NCBI GenBank assembly: GCA_964035575.1
Contig: OZ037850.1
Location: 1 to 64,000 of the forward strand
DNA length: 64,000 nucleotides
Direction of reading: 5' to 3'
Source of the DNA: Rhynchopus sp. YZ270_cl-10
Taxonomy: Eukaryota; Euglenozoa; Diplonemea; Diplonemida; Diplonemidae
Positions 10,506 through 22,792 of this stretch are shown here, one piece after another. A program made the translations under genes and the position numbers. The notes under the pieces were generated by a model. It was not told where the DNA came from and ran no database searches. It saw nothing but the letters and a program-made list of their open reading frames with translations. How positions within the stretch are numbered: position 1 is the first letter of the stretch; each line of letters begins with the position of its first letter.

Positions 10506-10558
10506 CATTTTCCTGAACTAACACAAATCTCATATCTAATAAAAGTGTGATAAATCTA
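10242..10558. other. astacin 2 upstream region and Hsp70 3' flank
   Basis: 10242-10345 matches the astacin 1 promoter. A T29-type homopolymer lies near 10477-10505. No gene is visible. Confidence 0.6.
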
Positions 10559-13077
10559 TCACTTGAGAGACAGGGACGCTTGCTCAAGCCTCGCTGTGTG
10601 GTGGGCCAGTTCCTCTTTGGAAGCATCTGGATAAGACTGCAGCCATTCCAAGGAAGAGGCACACAACCCCAAAACCTCAGTGTCTTCTGCCTTTGTTGCA
10701 AGACCGAAGACTTGGGAAACAAGAGCCCGAAACATTGCCCTCTCGGAGCCAACTGATGCGACGATTTCATTCTTCTCATCCCCGGTTAGGTTTGAGTTTT
10801 CTAGTTTCACTGTAATTTCTTTCCCAGTTTGCACGTCTTTTGCTGTCACAAGGAAGAGACCGTCGGTCTGTTGTCGTGTTGTGGTTGTTGATAGTGCCCC
10901 ATGACAACACATACCGTAATTTCAAAAGATACGCGCACCCTCGGACTGCCTGACTCTGCATTCACCGGAAGAGAAAACTTTCCCATGAGGGCGTTACCTC
11001 TGGCACAGGCAGTGTTCTCCCCTTCGAATACCTGTTGGCCGTGTGGTTGAAACTGTGCGGGAAAAGAGGCGAATACCTTAATCACAACGGATTTTTGCTC
11101 CTTGCTCGCTGTCGTGTATTCGTCTGAACAGATAGACGGTATCTGTGAAGAAATGAAAGGGGTCCGTGAAATATACTTAATTTAATAGGCTAGTTGACGT
11201 AAGCGATATTTGGGTTTGGGCTCGAACCCGGAATATGCTAATCCCCGCTCGAACTACCTCTGTCTCACATACCTTACTTCCTCGTGGGATCAGCACGTCC
11301 ATGGTACCATTGTTCAGTTCGATCCCCAATGTGATAGGCGTGATGCAGGTAAGTGTCTGTGGAGAGGTATGATGTACTGAAAGTGACAACATGAAGAATA
11401 CGTTGGCAGCGTCTTGGCCTGAGACCTTCGAGGTCGCAGTGAGACAAATGGACATAGGTGGATACCACCCAGACGTTTGAAATTATTACGCGTCCACTCG
11501 ACGTTTGGATAAAGAAAACTAGAGATGAAAGGGGGCTTGGGGGGAAGAGTTTAATTCTTGAACGCATCCCCACACTCAGTCACACACTTTTTTTGAAAAA
11601 CACCAAACGCTGTTCACAATAATGAACGAAAAATTGACAATTTTCCTGAAGAAGATGTAATGTATGTGTGAGAGATGGGGAGCACGGGAGGGAAAAAACG
11701 ACTCGTGGATACTGAAAAAATTCACTAGAAATGCACACATGTCTTATAAAGACGCAGTGCCTGACTTTCGTCAAGAAATTTTCCATACCAATCCCCTCAG
11801 TGGCACAGAGGCAGCGGCCGTAGATATTTGTGCAGGCGCAGTGTTGCCCATGGTTTGTTTGTTTCCGGACTCAAGTGCCGCTGCCAGCGCAGTTGCGCCC
11901 CATGCCACAGCCTCGTCGGGGTTCACACCACACCACAACTTCTTCCCGTCGAAGTACGTCTGCAGCATGTTCTGCAGCTTAGGAATCCTGGTCGACCCGC
12001 CGACCAAAACAATACTCGTAACCTGTGACTTGTCAATCTTTGCAAGCAAAAGAGCTTCGGCAACATCATCCATTGCATTCTCAAACAACGGCAGGCACAG
12101 ATCTTCAAACACCTGCCGTGTGATATCTATCTGTACCTCCTGCCCACCAACCTCCACCTCGATGCAGGCCTCCGTCCCAGTGGACAACTCCCGTTTCACT
12201 TCTTCGCATTGCTTGCGCAGCTTTTGTCGCGTTTTTGCGGGAATTTCAACTTTTGGAAAAGAGTCTCGCGAAATGACCCAGTTCAGAAGCAGGTCGTCGA
12301 AGTCCTCACCACCGAGATGGAAGTCCCCCGTGACTGCCCTCGTCACGAAGGAGCTTCCGTCGAGCATCAGCACGGACACGTCGAAGGTACCACCACCCAT
12401 GTCAAACACTAGTACATGGTTTCCACCTTCTTGCTGCAGTTTTCTGTCCAGCCCAAACGCAAGAGCTGCTGCAGTAGGTTCCGGCAAGAGACGGATCACA
12501 TCCAACCCCGCCAGCAAGCCAGCATCACGTGTTGCACGCCTCTGCGAATCAGTAAAGTACGCAGGCACAGTCACAACCACCTTCGTCACCTCCTTCCCAA
12601 TGTAAGCCTCGGCCACCGTCTTCAGATGCGACAGGATAAGCGCACCGATCTCCTCAGGCGATATCAGCTTCTCTTCTCCCTCGACCGTTATTTTGTAACG
12701 CGGTCTGTCGTTCTCTGTGCAGATCAGATCAAACGTCCATCCCTCGATGTCTGTGAAAGAGTGGTGTGGAGGGGGGGAGATAACGTGGACACACCTTCGG
12801 CCCTGATGAGGGAATGTGCCCTTCCGATGACACGCTTTGAGTTGTAGATCGTGCTTCGCGGGTGCGATGTCAGCTTTCGCTTTGCTGCGGCGCCAACCAG
12901 GATGTCTTTCTTATGGAAGCACACGACGGATGGGATCGTGCGGTTGCCTTGGTCTGTCATCGCGATGTTGACCGACTGTGTCTTCCAGTCCCACACACCA
13001 ACACACGAGTTGGTGGTGCCGAGATCAATCCCAATGATCGGCTCTTGCTCCGTCATCTCATTGTATTGGCTTGTCAT
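10559..13077 (-). CDS. Hsp70-family chaperone, five exons
   Basis: Exons are 13077-12795, 12750-11789, 11356-11273, 11142-10915 and 10867-10559; all junctions keep frame and give 621 aa. The ATPase domain carries all three family signatures: IDLGTTNS (17-24), FDMGGGTFDVSV (210-221) and IVLVGGSTRIPKLQ (about 341-354). The substrate-binding domain includes LTCITPITLGIEL, with FEGENTACARGNALMGKF matching the usual YEGERARTKDNNLLGKF region. The protein is divergent: the C-terminal lid is short and ends in LEQASLSLK, without the EEVD of cytosolic or HDEL of ER forms. No targeting peptide is obvious, so it is probably cytosolic or nuclear. Intron 1 starts GTGTGT, one of only two departures from GTATG. 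An alternative start lies 7 codons downstream. Confidence 0.92.
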
Positions 13078-13380
13078 TGCCCCTCCTTCCTGGTCGTGGT
13101 GTTTGAAGAATGTAATTAAGATTGACCTCACCGTGCACTGTCTAGATTCGACTAGGCTAGAAGCTCAAATTCATATACTTTTCTGCTTTGCAAGAAAGTA
13201 TGAGTAGTTTAAAAAAACGGCACTTTATTTTTAGAGATTTTTAGCAATATCTACAATACATGAGAATACAAAGAGAACAGAGAAGAAAAAGAGAGAAACG
13301 GCTGCGTAAGAAAATCTAAGGTTTGTGACACACAAAACTGTACAAAAGAGCGACAAAAGGCAAGAGAACGTTGGGCTCTC

Positions 13381-15330
13381 TCACTGGGAGAGCAGACCGC
13401 GCATCAATGCCAGCACGTCGTCTCTCTTGCCAGCATAAACATTGTTTTTCGAGGGGTCGAATGAGGTGAATTCCAAGCCCGGGTTTGTGGAGGACTCGCT
13501 CAGTAGGTGGTTCGGTGTGTTCACCCACAACACGAGAGAACTGCCGAGCTGTTTGAAAGCGCCTGACGGGACGACGTCGCTGCTGCCAATGGGGCGCTGG
13601 CTGTCCCACATTTGCTTCCTGCTGTAGGAGTCGACGAAGGCTACACTCTGCACAACGCCGCCAATGTAGATCAACCTGAATGTGTGCAGGTCTGCCTCGT
13701 GACCCAGCACCGCCGACAGCAACGCAGGCAGCCGCACAGCGTCTTCAGCACGACGGAACTCGACGGTCACTTCCAACTCGTACTCATGTTCCGACTTGAC
13801 CTCATCCACCCACATGTTCTCGACAACAGACTTGCCCGCCGGGCTCATCACAATAGGGGCAACGGATCTGAAGCGCGACACGTTCTCGTCGCTCTTCGCC
13901 TGCTGCATTGCCGTGGTCATTGCAGAGAGACGCAGGAACGCGGCCACAACCACAACACCCAGCTGTGCCAGAATGAGGACAAACACGATTGTCATCCACG
14001 GGAGACTCGGGGAGGCGACTGTGCATGTCCAACACGTCTCTGCAACCATCACAACAGCTTCCTCCGAGGTACGGTCCGGTTGTGGAAAGGCTCCGTCCAT
14101 GCCCTTGCACACAGCAGCAACCGCACGCCATGACTTGGGGGGGTTGATTGTGTACCCAGCCTCGATAAGCTCGCCAAGAAGCGTCAGTGACCCGCCCTCC
14201 ACGGTTTTACTGATGTGGTCCGAGAACGCTTGGAACAGTGGGTCTGCCTGCACGCTTTCGAAGCTGAGGGTCGCAGCAGGATCGCCCTGCCCGGCAAGCG
14301 CAACACGCTGGTCGAGCTCCCCCCCGGTGGGCAGGGCGAGGTAGACAAGAACCAGGTTGAACAGCACTACACCCATCGCCGCGATGAGAAAGGGCAGGTT
14401 GAATGGTGGGCGTACTGAGTTCACAGGGGCTGCAGTCTGTGCCGGGCTTGGCGGTGGCTTCACCGACTGCACCGACTTCACTGAGTGCACTGAATGAGCT
14501 GAATGCGGTGCTGAAGGCGGAGCAGATGGGGGGACCGATTGAGCGGCAGCAGACGGGGCGGCAGACGGAGCAGCAGACGGAGCAGCAGACGGAGCAGCAG
14601 CAGAATATGCGACGGAGTGCGCTTGGCTAGACGACCGTGCGTTCACAGCCTCCGACACCATTGAGGGGTGCACGCTTGGCACCACACCTACATCCAACTC
14701 AGCCTCTAGCGCACGGTTCCGCCGCTCCAGGTCTTCATGGTGCGCACGCAGCATCGAAATCTCCTGTGACAGCAAGGACAAAATAACAGAAAAGCTCACG
14801 CTTACACCAATGCCCTCCATTCCATACCTGACGCGCCTCCTGCAGGGCGTAGTTCGTCTCCGACACAGCTGCCGAGTCAACTGCAGCCACCACGTGGGAG
14901 GGCTCCGCCAGATCCAACGCCTTTGCTAATTGCGACTGCAATGTCTCGTTTTCTCCGCACACCCTGAGTGTGTGAACATGAAGGGGAAAGGGAAAGGGAA
15001 CGTGACATACTTCCTGTACTCCACGGAGAGGTTGTCCAGCTGCCGCTGCAGCGCCCCAGCTTCGTTCTTGCGTGCCGTCGCGACCTCGTTCAGCGCGCAC
15101 ACCACCTCCCGGAGCTTTGCATCTGTGGGGTTGCCTGCCGTTGTAGGGTACCGCACGGAAGGGAGCGCGTGGGTACCAGGGGGCACCATGGGCGGGGAAG
15201 ACACGAAGGCACCACCTGTCATACGTTTAGGTGCATGCCGTGTGGGGGACAACGGCAGCACCTTAGTAGTAGGTGTGCCCACATATGCAGGAAGGGATGA
15301 GGATGGTATCGATTCAAATGGGTCCGACAT
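13381..15330 (-). CDS. two-pass membrane protein with coiled coil, unknown family
   Basis: Exons are 15330-15011, 14963-14828 and 14763-13381, giving 612 aa. The start MSDPFES is the first ATG with a good frame. Residues 1-80 are Pro/Ser/Thr-rich. About 90-176 is a coiled coil spanning the first two introns (repeated Leu/Glu/Arg heptads). About 195-270 is Ala/Ser/Pro low complexity. Two hydrophobic segments (about 276-295 and 408-428) bracket a loop of about 110 residues with three Cys. The C-terminal domain of about 180 residues is soluble. No known domain is recognised. The small first intron contains three AAAGGG hexamers. Confidence 0.75.
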
Positions 15331-16312
15331 TTGAACAATGTGTCTGAAATGTGGCCCTCTGGGGGGTTGTGCTAAGGGAGAAGGGAGAGGGGAAGAAACC
15401 ATGTAGGTTCATGTGTAGCGGGTTGAGGGGACATTCCAAAAGATCGTAACCCTTTTTTCGTTACTGCGCGCGAACCCCACCCATCGAACATATATCCCAA
15501 CCTGTCTCTTAACAGCCAGAATTTGAAAAATCATGCAAAACAAAAAAAAAAAACGAAGTATCACTCTGGTCACACGAATGGTGTGCAGTGTGGGTCAAAA
15601 AAAAGTGAAGTTGAGAGTGCAAACGCCTCTGGGACGCAGGCACGGGGGGGGAAAAGAGAAAGGTGGTAAGATCCTACAGCCTCTCAAAAAAAAAGGGGGG
15701 AAACATGCAAAGTGTCCAAAGCGTTCCAACAAGGACCGCACGGGCCAGATACAAAACGAAGGATGGGGCAAAAGAAGAAGCAGGGTACCAAGCTCGCTGA
15801 GTCACCTACGCTAAGAGTTTCATTATTGCCGACCCCGTGTCACCTCTGGAACCCACCGAGAGACTCATCCAAAGAAGAGCTTTTGCTGATGATGAACCTG
15901 CTTAGTCACTTCAAACAAATTTCCCTTATGACAAATAACTTCGCGTTTTTTTTGTCGGGCTGTTTGTTTTTTATTTGATCCATGGTCAACAAACCACGCA
16001 TACACACAGTAAGGGGCCTCCTGCCCCTTTCTTTCGCCAACTTAAAAGAAGCATTTTCCTTTATTACTCCACGTTTTTTTTGATGATCAACTGTGGTGCC
16101 TAATTGACGTAAGCACTGCATTTTATTTTTTCCTCTTTTTTTGTACTTTGGAAAATACTGCTTTATTTTGGGCGCAATGGGAAAACACATCCTCAGCTCC
16201 GACGGAACTGGCTTATTTTGCTCCGCAAGACGAACGCTCATCCGAGGTGACTTGCGGGGGTTGTGTTGGGTGTGGGGCTTGTGAGAAACAAAATACATTA
16301 GAAAAACCCGCA
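15331..16312. other. gene-free spacer with family E and A fragments
   Basis: It contains a partial family E element (15604-15644), a truncated hairpin A (15891-15912) and several poly-A runs. The 3' UTR of the carrier gene probably occupies its right end. No coding sequence is visible. Confidence 0.55.
15604..15644 (+). repeat. partial family E structured element
   Basis: It keeps the 5' half of the family: AAGTGAAGTTGA, AGTGCAAACGCC and GACGCAGGCAC. The second hairpin is lost and replaced by a G run. Confidence 0.6.
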
Positions 16313-17588
16313 TCATGCACTCCAGATCGCCATCAGGTACTGCGCCACGGTGAAGGAGAAGATCAGCTTCGGCCCCACGGTCACAACCTGCAATAATGAA
16401 ATTGTTAATGTGGGTGGGCCAACAAAGCAGTTGAAAAATGTGTTGGCTGGTTCTCTGTATAGCTCTATGGCTAGTGTTTTTTTGCCGAATAAAAGCATTT
16501 TTGTTTGATCTTAGCTGCAAAAGATAGGAAAATGGGTGGGGTGTTAAATATACCTTTGGTATGGAGCCCTTGAAGAACGCCGACAGTCCTTCTTCCGCCA
16601 CAATTTTGCGGATGATAGCGACACCACCGGCGTCACCGAACGATCCCGACTGGATGCGTGTCTTGACCACGTCCAGGGGGCATGCGACCAGGATGGATGT
16701 CACACTGCCGACCATCGACGCAATGCTTGTCTGCAGGAAGGTTGCACGCTGGCCCTGCTCAATGCCCATTGTGCTGTACGCGAACGCGTTTCCACCGAAG
16801 AGAGCGAAAGACCCGGGGACGTTGCGTCCCATGGTCCACTGTTGTAGTGTTGTGTAATGTTGTGCGGACGGGTGTTGCGGTCATACCTGCCACCCCTTAT
16901 AGAGCCCCATGCCTTCCTTCTGGAACACTTCCGTCATAGACATTTTACGGTATTCCGCGTTGGTTTGCGCCTTGATCTTCATCACATCGAAGGGCAGAAG
17001 GACAACCTGTAGCATGCGATGTGGTGTGTTGTGTCATGTCGCCTGCCATACCTCTCCCGCACCCATGACACTCCCACTGAGACCGTTCAGAAGGAAGTTC
17101 TGGAACTTTCCTTCGTCCTTCTTCCCGAAGTTCTTCTGCATCGCCTCCTTCACGTAGGGCTGTCCTCCGAACTTGTACACACGCTGGCAAATCTTGTACA
17201 CCGCCCCGTACCCGATACCAGGGAACAGCGACCCGTATTTCGTCAGAACACTGCTTCCTGCACTCTCCTGGAAGAGGATCTTGTTGGCGCTTCCTGCGTT
17301 AAATGCCTCCTTGCTGTTCATAAGCTGTTAGGGAAAGTTTAGTTCGAATACCATACACCTTGGCCACAGTATGGGGAAAAGAAACAAAGTTTACAAACAC
17401 CTCTGCAGGATCCGACACCAAAAAACACACACACGACAGACCGATAGTAAACATCACAAAGCACATACTCTCTTTGCCACTGTGTCCACCGGGTGGAAGA
17501 TAAGCAGCTCTGCCACACCCGCACACCCAGCCCCCGCAAACCGCCCGAACGCGGTGTTGCCACTCGAAGAGCTTGAAGGAGGTGACAT
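16313..17588 (-). CDS. mitochondrial carrier, GTP/GDP (Ggc1-like)
   Basis: Exons are 17588-17469, 17324-17052, 17006-16887, 16838-16554 and 16387-16313, all phase 0, giving 290 aa, a normal length for the mitochondrial carrier family. The three signature repeats are present: FHPVDTVAKR (31-40), LPFDVMKIK (about 135-143) and CPLDVVKTRIQ (about 224-234). The segments FPGIGYGAVYK, VYKFGGQP, NVPGSFALFGGNAFA and FFKGSIPK match my memory of yeast Ggc1 closely, so exchange of GTP for GDP across the inner mitochondrial membrane is the best prediction. Intron 4 starts GTATAT, the second exception to the GTATG rule. Upstream in-frame codons reach 17708, but the ATG at 17588 fits the family N-terminus. 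Confidence 0.9.
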
Positions 17589-17794
17589 TGTTCCCCTTGA
17601 TACCTTTGATGTGTAATTCCTGGGATATGACGTAGTAGTGGATGCAAAGCAAGACAAGCAAGACAAGAGGAGGTGGTGTGACGTTTGAGATACAACCGGA
17701 AGGTTCATTCAATTAAAGAGGATCATGAAGAGCATCGAGGCTCTCACGAATAGAAGAAAAAGTGTCCAAAAGGAGGAACGAAACAAAACACCCT

Positions 17795-18317
17795 TCACCG
17801 CTGCACAGTGAGCGCTGCACCCGGTATCTGATTCGTCAGCCCAGTGGGAGGGTGCGGGATCGCTGGGAAGAACGGGGTCTTCTTCGACTGCACCCACGAA
17901 ATCGAAAAACTGTCCGCAAATTGGGGTTCAGGCGGGCGTGCAAACTTTGGAACCGATCCAGTTCCCATCGGGTCTGTTGTTTGGTGTTTTGTGTTAGCAC
18001 AACATTCTCTGAAGACACTCATACCTGTGTAAACAAACCGATGAGTTCCTGCTGTCTCCACATGCCGTACTTTAGATCTGAAAGGGTTGTTGGTTCAAGA
18101 CGAAACATAAAAAACCATAAAATTCCTGGGAGCCCAAATCCGTGCTCAAAACAAGCCCTACATAGAGGACCTGCCGCTTCTCTGATCCAGGGTATTTTTT
18201 CTTGCACACCAAAATCCTATCATCCGCCAACTGATCTTGATAATAAAAATAACAGGGTTTTTCGAACGCAGCCAAATAGGGGTAAAAATCTGTTTGGCGC
18301 AAGGTGAAAGGATTCAA
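17795..18317 (-). other. possible small gene or leader exons, unresolved
   Basis: Two coding-like stretches lie here. One is about 60 codons (18317-18125) rich in Tyr, Phe and Lys (AAFEKPCYFYYQDQL and KKKYPGSEKRQVLYVG). The other (17960-17795) reads PKFARPPEPQFADSFSI and ends LTVQR at a stop. A plausible GTATG intron lies between 18020 and 17972. The frames do not join cleanly, no ATG opens the first stretch, and a 181-codon plus-strand ORF overlaps. I cannot decide whether this is a gene. Confidence 0.2.
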
Positions 18318-18353
18318 GGGGAAATACTGTTATACAAGATCTGAGCGTTGGCT

Positions 18354-18848
18354 TTATTTTTGTCTGTTTCGTAGTACACTACGTGTTAGGGGGGAACTGT
18401 ACAGCCCCTCTCTCATTCCATACTTAGCATCTGCTGCCCACATCATTTGCACACGCTTCCGCTCATTTTGCATTGCGGTCTTCATTGACTTTGAGTATTG
18501 CGAGACCATGTTTGGGCGGTCGCGGATCTCTTCTTGGAGTGCCTTGAGCGACTTGCCTCTGCGTTGCTTCACTTGGCAGATGAGCGACCTGTTGTGCAGG
18601 CGTGCCGGCAGCGCTGTGCTTATGGACAGACACGACACGGGCCACGACAGCACCGTCGCGTCTGCGAACTGCACGGCCACCTTGTCGCCCTCCACAGCGA
18701 CCACAGCACCACTACGCCCCAGCGCCATGCGGTGGAGCTGCGTCACAGTGACACCAACCGCTTCACAGCGTGGCACCACGTCTCGCTCGTCTGTACCCAC
18801 AACCACAACATCCCCTGGGCAAAGCTGAGGTGCCTTCCCACTGGGCAT
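18354..18848 (-). CDS. small basic protein with SH3-like fold, 3' end uncertain
   Basis: This is a 164-codon ORF starting MPSGKAPQLCPGD. Residues about 10-75 (GDVVVVGTDE, ALGRSGAVVAVEGDKVAVQFADATVLSWPVSCL) have the pattern of a beta-barrel repeat like those of Mind-bomb/HERC2 or ribosome-type SH3 modules. The C-terminal half is helical and basic (KQRRGKSLKALQEEI, MQNERKRVQMMW). A strong donor (AA, then GTATGG at 18423) sits in the last quarter, so the protein may be spliced to a further exon; reading through it ends at 18354. The function is not recognised. Confidence 0.55.
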   Translation of the reverse strand: MPSGKAPQLCPGDVVVVGTDERDVVPRCEAVGVTVTQLHRMALGRSGAVVAVEGDKVAVQFADATVLSWPVSCLSISTALPARLHNRSLICQVKQRRGKSLKALQEEIRDRPNMVSQYSKSMKTAMQNERKRVQMMWAADAKYGMREGLYSSPLTRSVLRNRQK

Positions 18849-20442
18849 TGTGCCACATGCGGAGTCCTCTGTATGGGTGGTGGTGGTGGTGTGGAAACAC
18901 GGCCTCCGTCCCGCGGGGGGGTATTGGATGTAGGCCGTGTACCGAAGCACTTTTTTTTGCACAAAATCCTTCTGGGAGTCGAAAAGGCTACGCGACGGGG
19001 GGGGAAATAATGCATGTAAAGCACCCCCCGATTAGTTCTTTGGTTGGGGGTAGACTGTCAGTTAGAGGTCGCCGGTGGCAGGGTCAATCATACACGTCAT
19101 TATTTCACAACCACAACCCATCAGAAGAGCGTCACGAAGAAGGCGTACTACTGCTCGACTAAAAATTAAAAACCCTTTTTTTTTTTTTTTTGTGTCGACT
19201 GTGTCAACCTTTTTTTTTTTTTTTTGGGAGCCGCGATAAAGAAAGGAACGCACACACACAAAAAAAGAGGAGGGAGAGGAGAACAACGGGGCAAAGGGTT
19301 TTTGTTTTTTTGTTTTTTTTTGTTTTTTTGGGGGGCTGCACAAATGAGTTACATTTAAAAAAAAAAATACTTAATTCACGGTAGGAATAGTTCTGGAAAC
19401 GTATTCTGCTTTTATTATTATTTACAGTTCGCAATTGTTTGGTATTGCGAAACTTAACTCCACCTGGGATAGTGTGTGGGGGGCTGGGGGGGGGATAAAC
19501 TTGAAGATGAATGCACATCATCATCAGTTTTTCACACTAAAAATAGAACCGAAGTCTCGCGGTGTTTTTGTCACCATTAAAAAAAAAAAATGAAGTTATA
19601 ACTGAAGCTTAATTGAAGCACCGGCGCAACGGCACAGGTCTTCTTGGAGTTGCCTCGGGGGGGGAAATAATTAAAGGTTGGTCAGATGAACCTACTCTTG
19701 TTGTTGTCAAATAAAACCCCATTCACCTTATTTAAACTGGACCACAACGGCCCCTCACGTCCCTGTCAGACGTTAAATGGCGCTAAAGGAAATATTGCCT
19801 TGGTCCGTTTGGGAAGTTCCACAAAAATATGTTCCCCTCTGGACGTGCAATAAAATGAGAAAAAGGTTGGTAAGATGAGCCTGTTCAGTCACCTGGGGGG
19901 AAAATACACACACGCACGCACACACATGCATATCTCAAAAAAGAAAAAAATGGATGAGACCCGTGGCAATACACCGAAAAAAGGGTTCTCACAACGCTTT
20001 ACACCGAGTGGTCGTTACTCTGACAATGCAAAAATGTACATTCAAGAATTCTTTATTTTCAAGAGACAATTCGTCTTAGAATTTTTTTGACAATTTTTTT
20101 TGTTGGGGGGGGAAATATATGAGTGGTCTGTGTCCTGTTGTTTTCGGCACCCATTTGCAGACAAAATTCACCTGCTCCACTTCACGAGAAACCCCCCGCT
20201 TCTGTTTCTCCCTGTGAGGGTTTTTCTTCCCTTTCTTATGCTTTTTTTCTGCACATCAAGCAAATATCCCCCAAGTATGGAATCGGTTTTTTTTACCAAT
20301 CCTCGTAATATGAGGGGGAACAGGGTATTTAAAAAAAGGGGAGGGGGGGTTGCGTGATGACTCTCGTGCTTTATCACCTAAAAAAGGAAGGGTGAAACTG
20401 ATAGAGCTGCAAAAGAGACATCGATTAAAAAAGGGGTTTTGA

Positions 20443-20474
20443 AAGATGAACCTCAGCCTCTGCTTAGTCACCTT
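20443..20474 (+). repeat. family A hairpin
   Basis: Left arm AAGATGAACCTCAGC, a short CTCT loop, and right arm GCTTAGTCACCTTA fold back with a 2-nt bulge. Confidence 0.8.
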
Positions 20475-20852
20475 ATTAAAAAGTGGAATGAGGCCCGGTG
20501 CGAATACCCGGCGGGACAAAAAATGGAGGAGAGAGAGAAAGAACGAACGAACGAGAGGCACCAAAGAGAGAAAGCCACAACGGTGCGGAAAACTTTGTTG
20601 GATATTTATTTTTAATTGACGTGCAATTATTTGAAAATTCGCAAAATCCTGTGACAGGCATGCAATTTGAAAACCACCTCCCTATTTACCCAAGTCTTCT
20701 GAAACCTGTGACTACTGGATGCACTTTCGGACACAACTCAGACACAACGGACACTGGAATCCATTGCATTTCCATTTGTTGTTATTTTTTTTGAGCGTTT
20801 TCAGTTTTGGTTCTGTTGCTTGAAAAAAGGCAATACCAAAAAAAATATACTT

Positions 20853-21107
20853 GGTGCTATCCGGGGGGCGGCGTTTCACAAAATTTCACAAAATTTCAAT
20901 CAAAATCACAACTTTTCACAACTTTTCACACGTAAAGGCTCAAGAGGGTTGTGAAAAGTTGTGAAAACTTGTGACAAGTTGTGACAAGTTGTGAAAAGTT
21001 GTGAAAAGTTGCGAAGTGTTGTGACACGTTGTGAAACGTTGTGCATAGGATTGAAATTTTGTGACATTTTGTGAAACTTTGTGAAACGCCGCCCCCCGGA
21101 TAGCACC
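20853..21107. mobile_element. foldback MITE-like element with internal decamers
   Basis: The ends are perfect inverted repeats of about 30 bp (GGTGCTATCCGGGGGG at the left, its complement at the right, continuing into GTTTCACAAA). The interior is a tandem array of about 10-bp units of the GTTGTGAAAA type, in opposite orientation on the two sides. ATATAC occurs just outside both ends and may be a target duplication. No coding capacity. Confidence 0.85.
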
Positions 21108-22659
21108 ATATACAATGTTAACGTGGGTTTGGGGGGGAGAATGCATGGTGGCTCCTACCAAAAAAATTTTTTTTTTGATCTGGGGAATGTGGGGACGCGC
21201 TGCCCTTTAAAAAAAAAACATCGGATACGGAACAAAAAAAAAAATCATGAAAGTTGAATAAAATGATCAGAAAGGCACTGAAAATTGGTTCAGTCCGAGG
21301 TGAACCCCATATTTAAAGCAACGGGAATTTGACACATATTTTTTTTGTACCTTTCCCAATGATGATCGAACGATTTTTACCATCTGTGATCACCAAACGC
21401 GAGTCAAAGAGAAATACCGTTCTTTCTCTTGACAAGCGTTGTATACTTATTATGGTTGGCTTACCTCTACCTACCTAAAATAAAAGGGTGGAGTTGAGAC
21501 ACCAGTGTGGTGGACATGGGAATAGGCCGCACACCTGCACTGATGACCCAGGTCTTACAATCCAGGAAATATCAATGGGCAGACTGCAGACTCTCAGCAC
21601 ATAGCAGTTAAAAAAAAAATACGATTTCCGTGCATTACTTTTCGTGTCCACACTTTCGTGTACAGTAAGCGTGGACAAGCCGAAACTATTTCTTAAACTT
21701 ATGAGGAGGCCAGACAAGCTTCGGAGAAAAGAGTGAAAGATAACGTGCACCGAACATCTTTCAAAACGTCGCCTCTGTCCTTTTGGAAGACCCGAGCAGG
21801 CAAATAGAGAGAGCTGCAACAACAACGGCTCGTTCACAACGGTGGCCTTGGGAGACGAACGGGGTCGTGTCTCAACACCGCCTCAGAACGAAGCAAATGT
21901 GCAGATTTGTACCTGCGGACGATCTTCAGAAATCACATACAAGAAAAGTGGGTACACAGTCACAAAAAGAAGAAAAAAATGTGGGAAAAGTGGCGCATAA
22001 TGCACACCAAAATACTGACAAAAAGGTGAAATTGAGAGCGCGCGCCTTGGAAGCAGGCATACAATGCCTGAATTTTTACTTTTTTTTGCTCGTACTGCAT
22101 TTGCAAAGTTATAAAAAAAAAAAAAAAGAGAATTGAAACGTATGAGCGGCACAATCGGCACGCACAAACCGCTTTCAATTGCATGGGTTTACTAAAGAGA
22201 AATCATGAAAAAGGTGGTCAGATGAACCTAAGTCTCGGTCATCACCAAATAAATAGCTGGGCCTCGCGAAGACAGAACACACACACACACATCTGGACAG
22301 GATGTGATATCCGTTAAGCACTGCCACTATGGATGATCATAAGAGCAGTGCACAGACATCATCACACCTTCGGGTGTGGCAGCGGCTCTGACCGACCGCT
22401 CAGGCAAAAATAAAAAGGAAGCCAGAAAAGAGGAAAAACATGAAAGATGAACGGACCTCGAGGACACAAACATCGTTCAAAAAAGGGGGCATGTCAAAGT
22501 GCTTTCAAAGAGCTTGGGGGGAGCAGTACCCCATAAAGTAGGGCCTTTTTTTTTTTTTTTTTGTAGGATGCTTTTTTGCTGAGAGAAAATCAAAAATAAA
22601 AACATAAAACAAAAGTTCTTTTTTACCCCAAGACCGCCAAGTTTAAAAAAATGTTCGGC

Positions 22660-22693
22660 AGATGAAGCTAAGCCCTCGTGGCTTAGTCACCTT
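22660..22693 (+). repeat. family A hairpin
   Basis: The arms AGATGAAGCTAAGC and GCTTAGTCACCTT flank the loop CCTCGTG. It lies 8 bp upstream of a family E element. Confidence 0.85.
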
Positions 22694-22700
22694 AAAAGAA

Positions 22701-22792
22701 ATGGAAGTTGTAAGTACAAACGCCACTGTGGGACGCAGGCACCGGACCCCTCCGGGGTTATTTACCCGGAGGGGAGCACTTCATAAAAGAAA
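22701..22792 (+). repeat. family E structured element, complete
   Basis: It contains GGAAGTTGTAAGTAC, the stem region CGCCACTGTGGGACG, and a nearly perfect 10-bp hairpin (CCCCTCCGGG with its complement CCCGGAGGGG around a GTTATTTA loop), closed by GCACTTC. Confidence 0.75.

Noticed and set aside
11190-11260. tRNA-like sequence with GGTTCGAGCCC on the minus strand
   Set aside because: The B box is good, but the A box is poor, the spacing is too short and no acceptor or anticodon stem forms. It is inside an Hsp70 intron and probably chance.
17762-18307. 181-codon plus-strand ORF
   Set aside because: It lies across minus-strand coding-like sequence, is rich in Arg/Ser/His as antisense frames often are, and shows no known domain.
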